Notes under the pieces: model-generated | The model's database searches: none | Told to the model about the DNA's origin: nothing | Seen by the model: only the letters and a program-made list of their open reading frames with translations | Program-made: the position numbers and the translations under genes | Part shown: positions 1-9,033 of the stretch, piece by piece | How the letters are laid out: each line of letters starts with the position of its first letter | How positions within the stretch are numbered: the stretch's first letter is position 1 | Assembly (NCBI GenBank): GCA_016281475.1 | Contig: JAEEIS010000002.1 | Span: 1-9,033 of the forward strand | From: Bacteroidales bacterium | GTDB taxonomy: Bacteria; Bacteroidota; Bacteroidia; Bacteroidales; P3 | DNA: 9,033 nt | Direction: 5' to 3'

Positions 1-2
1 AT

Positions 3-138
3 GACTGATTTTTGCCAAACTGTCTCATTGTCGCGTCCCTCCGGGACGCTAGGAGTGAGTTTATTCTGTCACCGCACTGCGCTGCGCTTGTACGGTGTTA
101 TTGAGATTCAGCCTCTTCGAGGCTGCAAAAAATCAGTC
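3..138. repeat. MITE-like or REP-like element with terminal inverted repeats and internal hairpins
   Basis: The ends are inverted repeats: GACTGATTTTTGC at 3-15 and GCAAAAAATCAGTC at 125-138, matching except for one extra A/T. Inside are a perfect 7-bp hairpin with a 3-nt loop at 33-49 (GCGTCCC/GGGACGC), an imperfect structure between CACCG at 70-74 and CGGTG at 93-97, and a second perfect 7-bp hairpin with a 3-nt loop at 109-125 (CAGCCTC/GAGGCTG). No reading frame in it looks like a gene. It lies just upstream of the DUF285 gene and may have displaced that gene's promoter. Only two bases lie to its left, so a target-site duplication cannot be checked. It could instead be a structured RNA leader; the terminal repeats favour a small mobile or repetitive element. 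That interpretation is inference. Confidence 0.5.
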
Positions 139-209
139 TTACATTAAACTAGAGCCATTAATATACATACTCTATTATTAAAAACTATTATTTTATTAGC
201 ACCCTGATT

Positions 210-1661
210 TTGACCACGTTGGTCTTATTGGCAACAGGTTGCCAGAAAGAACAGGGATTCGACTATGCCGAGTTGGTGGATGGTGAAACCTTTAATAAAT
301 TCATACCAGCCACTGCCAGATCTGTGGTGTTTGAATACAACGAGTTTACCACTGGAGATAGGATACTGCTCTCCACTCCAACCTCGCCCGTCCCCATTTA
401 TGGCCATTTAGACAGCACCGTGTGGCATGTCACCACCACGGCCAGCACCATCTATGCCAATCCTCGTAGTGCTAAGATGTTCTACAATTGTTCGAAGCTG
501 ACCTCCATCCAATTCGGTGACGGTTTCAACACCTCCAACGTGACCGACATGCGTGGAATGTTTCATGGATGTAGCAAACTGACAAATCTTGATCTCTCCA
601 GCTTCAACACCTCCAACGTGACCGACATGCGTGGGATGTTTCAAGGATGTAGCAAACTGACAAATCTTGATCTCTCCAGCCTCAACACATCCAATGTGAA
701 TAGTATGTCTGCCATGTTCAAGTGGTGCAGTGGTTTGACCAGCCTTGATGTCTCCAGTTTCAACACCTCCAATGTGACCGATATGCATGAATTGTTTCGA
801 GGGTGTAGTAAACTGACTAGTCTTAATGTTTCTATTTTCAACACCTCCAATGTACAACGCATGGATGCCATGTTCTATGGCTGTAGTGGTCTGACGAGCC
901 TTGATGTATCCAACTTCAACACCTCAAATGTCGTCTCGATGAGCAGAACTGTAGATACGGTAATTGTATACTATGATAGTTATCTCGGTCAAATCCCAGA
1001 AAAGAATGAATTAATACGATTCGGTATGTTTGCCCAATGCAGCAGCCTCACCAGTCTCGACCTTTACAGCTTCAACACTTCCAAAGTGACCGACATGCGT
1101 GGATTATTCGAGGGATGTAAAAACCTAACAAGCCTGAATGTCTCCAGCTTCAACACCTCGAATGTGAAGTATATGGATGCCATGTTTAGGGGTTGCAGCA
1201 GTTTGACGAGCCTTGACCTCTCCAATTTCAATACCTCCCAGGTTGTTTCCATGGGCGATGTGCACCGTTTCTTCTACAATAGTGGCTCTGCGGGGCAATA
1301 TGGAGATTACAGTTATCTGACAAATGGCGGCATGTTTGAGAATTGCACTAGCCTGTCAAGCCTTGACCTCTCCAATTTCTACACCCCTAATGTAGCCCGT
1401 ATGTATAATATGTTTTACAATTGCACCCACTTGACCTATCTCAACCTTTCCAATTTTGATATGAGCCACTTGGAGGATATCGACTATGACTATCATTATA
1501 CGGGGAAGGAGGATATGTGTTACCACCTATCTACCGCTTCGGGCAATTGTACCATCGTTTGCACCGAGTCAGTACAAAACAGCCTACTAGAATACGATGG
1601 TCACTTCTACATCACACGTATTCCTGTGAGCACGGTGAACTTCACTTGGGTGAGATCCTAA
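210..1661 (+). CDS. BspA-like DUF285 repeat surface lipoprotein
   Basis: The protein consists mostly of about eleven copies of a 26-residue unit of the form MF-x-GCS-x-LTSLDLSSFNTSNVTDM. This is the DUF285 (PF03382) type of leucine-rich-like repeat found in BspA-like surface proteins of Bacteroidetes and in Mycoplasma lipoproteins. Such proteins are usually exported and surface-exposed, some acting in adhesion; the ligand here is unknown. The N-terminus ends in LVLLATGC, with the likely lipidated Cys at 240-242. The start given is the TTG at 210, the first conventional codon, but it leaves a signal peptide with no positive charge. The frame is open back to 162, and reading from ATT at 174 or 177 adds IKNYYFISTL, which gives a much better lipoprotein signal. 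No ATG exists there. Three non-repeat loops interrupt the array after the M/I that ends a unit (from about 945, 1254 and 1482). The C-terminal ~35 residues are not repeats. The family call is firm; the start is not. Confidence 0.8.
   Translation: MTTLVLLATGCQKEQGFDYAELVDGETFNKFIPATARSVVFEYNEFTTGDRILLSTPTSPVPIYGHLDSTVWHVTTTASTIYANPRSAKMFYNCSKLTSIQFGDGFNTSNVTDMRGMFHGCSKLTNLDLSSFNTSNVTDMRGMFQGCSKLTNLDLSSLNTSNVNSMSAMFKWCSGLTSLDVSSFNTSNVTDMHELFRGCSKLTSLNVSIFNTSNVQRMDAMFYGCSGLTSLDVSNFNTSNVVSMSRTVDTVIVYYDSYLGQIPEKNELIRFGMFAQCSSLTSLDLYSFNTSKVTDMRGLFEGCKNLTSLNVSSFNTSNVKYMDAMFRGCSSLTSLDLSNFNTSQVVSMGDVHRFFYNSGSAGQYGDYSYLTNGGMFENCTSLSSLDLSNFYTPNVARMYNMFYNCTHLTYLNLSNFDMSHLEDIDYDYHYTGKEDMCYHLSTASGNCTIVCTESVQNSLLEYDGHFYITRIPVSTVNFTWVRS
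525..1454 (+). repeat. 78-bp in-gene tandem repeat array (DUF285 units)
   Basis: Units starting with a Phe-Asn-Thr-Ser type codon string begin at 525, 603, 681, 759, 837 and 915, exactly 78 bases apart, then at 1071, 1149 and 1227, and after a longer gap at 1377 and 1455. Units 525-602 and 603-680 differ at only two bases, while the others have diverged. This points to a recent duplication or gene conversion inside an older array. Unit spacing between 915 and 1071 is 156 bases (two units), the second half being filled by unrelated sequence. Confidence 0.85.
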
Positions 1662-1664
1662 ATG

Positions 1665-1817
1665 AATGTGTTAACGTGTTAATTCGTTAATTCGTGAATC
1701 CTTGTAGATTATGAAAACTGTGAATGTGTGAATGCTTGAATGTGTTAGTCTTTTTGATTAACGAATTAACACATTCAAAAAGACTAACAAATTGACGCAT
1801 TAACGAATTAACACATT
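1665..1817. repeat. AT-rich inverted/direct repeat cluster between convergent genes
   Basis: Almost the whole gap between the DUF285 gene and rsgA is repeats. AATGTGTTAA at 1665-1674 and TTAACACATT at 1808-1817 are inverted ends. A 16-base word at 1676-1691 is repeated inverted at 1799-1814. A perfect 15-bp inverted repeat pairs 1743-1757 with 1775-1789 around a 17-base loop. A 19-base direct repeat lies at 1757-1775 and 1799-1817. The long stem could act as a bidirectional transcription end, but it is AT-rich and lacks a standard GC stem plus U-run, so I do not call a terminator. Words are shared with the insert in the beta-galactosidase gene at 4875-4949. Confidence 0.75.
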
Positions 1818-1819
1818 GG

Positions 1820-2770
1820 CTACCAGCTTTCGTTGCCGTTCTCTATTTGGTCGTAGATGCCGAGGTAGTTGTTGTAGCGTTCTGCACTGATGAGGCCTGC
1901 GTCCACAGCGTCACGCACAGCGCAGTGGGGCTCGTGGCGGTGGGTGCAGTTGGAGAAATGGCAGTCGTGTAGCACACGCCGCATCTCGGGGAAGAAATGC
2001 GACAACTCCTCGGGTTTAAAGTCCACCATGCCAAACTCCTTGATGCCTGGCGTGTCAATCAAATAGGTTACGCCATCCGAACCCATCTCAATAGGGAAAA
2101 TCTCGGCAAACGTGGTAGTATGCTTGCCCTTCATGCTCCACTCACTCACCTCGCCCACACGCAAGTCCAACCCAGGCACCAACGCATTCAGCAACGCCGA
2201 CTTACCCACGCCCGAATGACCTGTGAACAGCACCGTCTGTCCCGCTATGGCTTGGCGCAACTCTTCTAGCCCTTCGCCCTGCAGGGCACTCACGGCAAAC
2301 ACCTCATAGCCTGCCCCTTCGTATATGGCTTTCAACTCATCGTGCAGCTCCCACAGCCCATCTTCCGGCTCGCCGTAGAGATCCACCTTGTTCATCACCA
2401 CACAGGCCGGCACATGATACGCCTCCGCCGTCACCAACAATCGGTCTATGAAGCCCGTCGAAGTCCTCGGAAACCCCAGCGTCGCCACCACGCACAAGCG
2501 GTCGATATTAGAAGCTATCACATGCGTCTGCTTGCTCAGCTTAGTAGCCTTGCGCACGATGTAGTTGCGCCTGTCGCGCACCTCGCCGATAACGCCCGTT
2601 CCGTCCTCCTGCACGCTATACTCCACCTCGTCGCCCACCGCCACGGGGTTGGTCTGCTTGTTGCCCCGCAGGCGGTAGTTGCCCCGCAGGCGGCAGTCCG
2701 TCACCTCGCCCGTCTCCCGTTGCAGCACCCTGTACCAGCTGCCCGTTGTGCGTATCACCAATCCTATCAT
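1820..2770 (-). CDS. rsgA: Small ribosomal subunit biogenesis GTPase RsgA
   Basis: RsgA (YjeQ) is a cytoplasmic GTPase that binds the 30S subunit late in its maturation and releases other assembly factors on GTP hydrolysis. The 316-residue protein has the hallmark circularly permuted GTPase order: an N-terminal OB-fold (about 1-75), G4 NKVD at 127-130, G5 SAL at 161-163, G1 P-loop GHSGVGKS at 184-191, a G2 region KGKHTTT at 214-220 and G3 DTPG at 239-242. The C-terminal zinc site fits C-x4-C-x-H-x5-C with C270, C275, H277 and C283. Length is normal. It starts at ATG (2768-2770) and stops with TAG. It is transcribed alone, convergent with the DUF285 gene and divergent from the beta-galactosidase, from a Bacteroides-type promoter at 2859-2890 with a leader of roughly 85 bases. 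No key residue is missing. Confidence 0.97.
   Translation of the reverse strand: MIGLVIRTTGSWYRVLQRETGEVTDCRLRGNYRLRGNKQTNPVAVGDEVEYSVQEDGTGVIGEVRDRRNYIVRKATKLSKQTHVIASNIDRLCVVATLGFPRTSTGFIDRLLVTAEAYHVPACVVMNKVDLYGEPEDGLWELHDELKAIYEGAGYEVFAVSALQGEGLEELRQAIAGQTVLFTGHSGVGKSALLNALVPGLDLRVGEVSEWSMKGKHTTTFAEIFPIEMGSDGVTYLIDTPGIKEFGMVDFKPEELSHFFPEMRRVLHDCHFSNCTHRHEPHCAVRDAVDAGLISAERYNNYLGIYDQIENGNESW
2661..2696 (-). repeat. 18-bp tandem duplication inside rsgA
   Basis: Two adjacent 18-base copies (2661-2678 and 2679-2696) differ at one base and encode the LRGNYR/LRGN part of the OB-fold. RsgA proteins commonly have two basic x-K/R-G-x motifs here, so the protein pattern is normal; only the near-identity of the DNA is notable. 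Confidence 0.7.
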
Positions 2771-2820
2771 ATCGAATGCGTCAATTCATGAATCTATTGA
2801 ATATAATGTCAGCCCCAACA

Positions 2821-2840
2821 CCGAGTTAATGCCAACTCGG
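2821..2840 (-). promoter_or_regulatory. Stem-loop in the rsgA 5' leader
   Basis: CCGAGTT-AATGCC-AACTCGG is a perfect 7-bp inverted repeat with a 6-base loop. It lies between the predicted rsgA promoter and the start codon, near the 5' end of the transcript. No U-run follows on either strand, so it is not a standard terminator. It is flanked by words also found in the coding sequence at 8685-8713. It may stabilise the mRNA or simply be the core of a repeat element. Confidence 0.45.
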
Positions 2841-2858
2841 AAACCGGGTTTGAAAATG

Positions 2859-2890
2859 CAAATATACGCAAAAATCCTGAATTAAACAGA
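2859..2890 (-). promoter_or_regulatory. Bacteroides-type promoter of rsgA
   Basis: Read on the minus strand, TATATTTG (2859-2866) matches the Bacteroidetes -7 consensus TAnnTTTG. TCTG (2887-2890) matches three of four bases of the -33 TTTG box, with a 20-bp spacer. Transcription would begin near 2855. The spacing and position ahead of rsgA support it. Confidence 0.6.
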
Positions 2891-7160
<4,270 letters not shown>

Positions 7161-7206
7161 TGTTTAATGTTAAGACGATAGTCAAGTATTTTTAAAATCA
7201 TTAATT

Positions 7207-7241
7207 TCAATTTTCAACTTTCAATTTTCAATTCTCAATTA
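7207..7241 (+). repeat. Five-copy heptamer tandem repeat ahead of the CNNM gene
   Basis: Five consecutive 7-base units of the form TCAAYTN begin at 7207, 7214, 7221, 7228 and 7235 (TCAATTT, TCAACTT, TCAATTT, TCAATTC, TCAATTA). The tract ends one base before the ATG at 7243, so it occupies the place of a ribosome-binding region. It could alter translation if the copy number varies. Similar T/C-rich and A-rich tracts are common between genes in Bacteroidales. Confidence 0.7.
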
Positions 7242-7242
7242 A

Positions 7243-8328
7243 ATGACCTTACTGCTCATATTCCTTCTGGGTGCCATGATCATCTCGTTCATGTGCTCGA
7301 TACTCGAGGCGACACTCATGTCCACACCCCTGTCGTATGTCAACATGCGCGAAGACGAAGGATACAAACCCGCCACACGTTTCAAACGCTATAAGACCGA
7401 CAACGCGCGCCCCATCGCCGCCATCCTGTCGCTCAACACCATTGCCAACACCATCGGCGCGGCCGGTGTGGGTGCCCAAGCCACCGAAGTGTTCGGCAGC
7501 CAATGGTTCGGACTGGTCTCCGCCATCACCACAATCCTGATACTGATATTCGCAGAGATAATCCCCAAGACCATCGGCACCCGCTACTGGAAGAAGCTCA
7601 TGGGCTTCACCACCAACACCCTGCGACTGATTATCACCCTGCTATTCCCCATCGTGTGGGTGGTCGAAAAGCTCTCCAAGACCATCGCCGACGACGATGA
7701 CGAGGAAGCCGCCGTCAGCCGCGAGGAGGTCGCCGCCATGGCCGACATGGCTGAGGATGAGGAGGTGATTGACGAAGATGAAAATAAAATCATCCAGAAC
7801 GTCATCAAGCTCGACGACGTGAAGGCCGAAGATGTGATGACCCCCACCACCGTCGCCGCCATCGCTCCCGAGCAAATGACCCTCAAACAGTTCTACAAGG
7901 ACAAACGTTACTCCCACTTCTCGCGCATCCCCGTGTGGAGCGAGTCGGACGAATACATCACTGGCTACATCCTCCGCAGCGAGGCACTGGAATTGCTCAC
8001 CGAGGACAAGTTCAACATGACCCTCGGCGACATACGGCGCGACATCGTCATGTACAAAGAACAGATGCCCGTCTCCGAGATTTGGGACTCGATGCTCAGC
8101 AACAAGCAGCACATCGCCTGCGTCATCGATGAGTATGGCAGCTTCCAAGGCATCATCACGCTGGAGGACATCATCGAGACCATCGTGGGTCTGGAAATTA
8201 TGGACGAGCGCGACGATGTGGCCGACCTGCGCCAACTGGCACTCGACCGCTGGCACCAACGCCAGTCCCGCTTCAAAGTCATCGACCTGCCCGACGAGCA
8301 GGAAAACGACAACTCCGCATCTGATTAA
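7243..8328 (+). CDS. CNNM/CBS-domain membrane protein (HlyC/CorC family)
   Basis: Integral inner-membrane protein of 361 residues. The CNNM (DUF21) domain spans about 1-150, with membrane segments near 2-24, 58-80, 90-112 and 124-144 and the family's EIIPK motif at 105-109. An acidic linker (about 150-182) follows, then a CBS pair at about 196-318, including VMTPT and HIACVIDEYGSFQGIITLEDIIETIVG-like family sequence (the latter near 290-316). Relatives are tied to Mg2+ or Co2+ export and homeostasis; the old hemolysin name is not a demonstrated role. The C-terminal CorC_HlyC domain (PF03471) of longer relatives is absent, as only ~43 residues follow the CBS pair. The gene lies 82 bases after the beta-galactosidase. 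A weak promoter-like TATTTTTA at 7187-7194 (TTTA at 7163-7166, 20-bp spacer) fits the consensus imperfectly, so it may be read from that gene's promoter or its own. It is probably cotranscribed with the next gene. Confidence 0.9.
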   Translation: MTLLLIFLLGAMIISFMCSILEATLMSTPLSYVNMREDEGYKPATRFKRYKTDNARPIAAILSLNTIANTIGAAGVGAQATEVFGSQWFGLVSAITTILILIFAEIIPKTIGTRYWKKLMGFTTNTLRLIITLLFPIVWVVEKLSKTIADDDDEEAAVSREEVAAMADMAEDEEVIDEDENKIIQNVIKLDDVKAEDVMTPTTVAAIAPEQMTLKQFYKDKRYSHFSRIPVWSESDEYITGYILRSEALELLTEDKFNMTLGDIRRDIVMYKEQMPVSEIWDSMLSNKQHIACVIDEYGSFQGIITLEDIIETIVGLEIMDERDDVADLRQLALDRWHQRQSRFKVIDLPDEQENDNSASD

Positions 8329-8342
8329 TCCCTCTGTGAAGT

Positions 8343-9033
8343 ATGAAAAAGACCATCGCAACACTCCTCCTCATAGTCGCTGCCACCACAACACTGTGCG
8401 CACAGACACCAAGTCCCTTTAAGGTGACCAAGAACGCCAACCATTTTGTCTATGCCTCCTACGACTATGGAGAACACATCGATACCCAGTACACACAGAT
8501 AGAAATCTGTGGCGGGAGTGTGTACCTCGTGACCGAAGGCGACCGTCTGCCCGGAGAATACCATCCCGGCGGCTGGAGCAACGGCCCCTACATACAGGGC
8601 TACTCGGTGGAGGACATCTTTGTGGATGATGCCAAAGACTCCGTCACCTACCTCACCACCATCTTCGGCGGCCCAACGTCTAGACTGACAAACCCGGTGT
8701 CCGGGCTGACAAATATTAATCGCGAGCACTACCGCACCGTCGCGCCCTTTTCCCGCACCGACATCAAGTTCGACACCGACCAGGTGAACGGTCTCACCCG
8801 CTATACCTGTTCTATCAATAGCAATAAGCTCGAGTTCTACGTTCAGCCCTTCAAAACCATCTGGCACGGTGACTCCAAGAAGGGTAAACAACCCCGCGAC
8901 CTCACACCCCTGCCCTACTACGGCCGCTTCCCCGGCCTGCTGGTCAGCTTCTGGCGCAACGGACAATGCCGCATGGAGCTTGTGAAAACCGACCAAGCAC
9001 ACAGCTCCAAATTCTATATCAAGCACGACGCAC
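8343..9033 (+). CDS. Exported protein of unknown function, truncated by the window end
   Basis: An open frame of 230 codons from ATG at 8343 to the right edge, with no stop inside the window. The first ~21 residues are a clear signal peptide (MKKTIATLLLIVAATTTLCA, cleavage likely at A-Q), so the product is exported. It starts 14 bases after the CNNM stop, suggesting one operon. I do not recognise the family. The stretch YYGRFPGLLVSFWRNGQ near residues 196-212 faintly recalls the GLPGLI motif of a Bacteroidetes secreted family, but this is weak. Codon use matches the neighbours. An in-frame repeat at 8685-8713 contributes LTNPVSG followed by LTN. The antisense frame over the same bases (8325-9026) has no recognisable features. 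Confidence 0.8.
   Translation, partial: MKKTIATLLLIVAATTTLCAQTPSPFKVTKNANHFVYASYDYGEHIDTQYTQIEICGGSVYLVTEGDRLPGEYHPGGWSNGPYIQGYSVEDIFVDDAKDSVTYLTTIFGGPTSRLTNPVSGLTNINREHYRTVAPFSRTDIKFDTDQVNGLTRYTCSINSNKLEFYVQPFKTIWHGDSKKGKQPRDLTPLPYYGRFPGLLVSFWRNGQCRMELVKTDQAHSSKFYIKHDA
8685..8713 (+). repeat. 21-bp direct repeat with hairpin core inside the last gene
   Basis: CTGACAAA at 8685-8692 recurs at 8706-8713, 21 bases (seven codons) apart. Between them CCCGG-TGT-CCGGG (8693-8705) is a perfect 5-bp hairpin. CAAACCCGGT (8689-8698) and GGGCTGACA (8703-8711) occur in the same order and orientation in the rsgA leader (minus strand, 2843-2852 and 2807-2815), where a longer hairpin separates them. Confidence 0.55.

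Noticed and set aside
408..857. Minus-strand frame of 149 codons opposite the DUF285 gene
   Set aside because: It mirrors the 78-bp repeats of the real gene and has no family features of its own.
525..1454. Regularly spaced repeats that could suggest a CRISPR array
   Set aside because: The repeats are contiguous 78-bp coding units with no unique spacers; they encode DUF285 repeats.
1743..1789. Perfect 15-bp inverted repeat as an intrinsic terminator
   Set aside because: The stem is AT-rich with a 17-base loop and no following U-run; more likely part of the repeat element, though it may still affect transcription.
7163..7194. Promoter-like TTTA and TATTTTTA before the CNNM gene
   Set aside because: Both boxes lack the G that characterises the Bacteroidetes consensus; too weak to list in AT-rich sequence.
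7642..8364. Minus-strand frame of 240 codons opposite the CNNM/CBS gene
   Set aside because: The plus-strand protein has clear family motifs throughout; the antisense product matches nothing known to me.
8325..9026. Minus-strand frame of 233 codons at the right end
   Set aside because: The plus-strand frame over the same bases starts with a clear signal peptide at operon spacing, so it is the real gene.

Overview
The window looks like a chromosomal segment of a member of the Bacteroidales (Prevotella- or Muribaculaceae-like; the genus cannot be fixed from sequence alone). Grounds: a BspA-like surface protein built of DUF285 repeats behind a lipoprotein signal, a secreted GH2 beta-galactosidase of the type common in gut Bacteroidetes, no clear Shine-Dalgarno sequences, and Bacteroides-type promoters (TTTG, 19-21 bp, TAnnTTTG) upstream of two genes.

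Layout, left to right. Bases 3-138 form a small non-coding element with near-perfect terminal inverted repeats and two perfect internal hairpins. Next comes a DUF285 repeat lipoprotein (frame to 1661) whose translation start is problematic. A convergent intergenic stretch (1665-1817) consists almost wholly of AT-rich direct and inverted repeats. rsgA (ribosome small-subunit GTPase) lies on the minus strand, with its own promoter and a leader hairpin. A divergent region of about 440 bases holds the rsgA and beta-galactosidase promoters. The beta-galactosidase (3213-7160) is followed by a CNNM/CBS (HlyC/CorC-type) membrane protein and, 14 bases later, by a secreted protein that runs off the right end.

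The genes do not form an obvious pathway. The beta-galactosidase handles extracytoplasmic sugar, RsgA is housekeeping, and the CNNM/CBS protein is probably in ion transport. The last two genes are close enough to be cotranscribed.

The most interesting signal is the repeats. A 75-base, strongly palindromic, AT-rich element sits exactly in frame inside the beta-galactosidase gene (4875-4949), just before the nucleophile motif. It shares exact 10- and 11-base words with the intergenic repeats at 1665-1817, so a mobile or spreading palindromic repeat appears to have become 25 codons of an enzyme, as reported for Rickettsia palindromic elements. A second, GC-richer word pair is shared between the rsgA leader and the coding sequence of the last gene and may be another such family.
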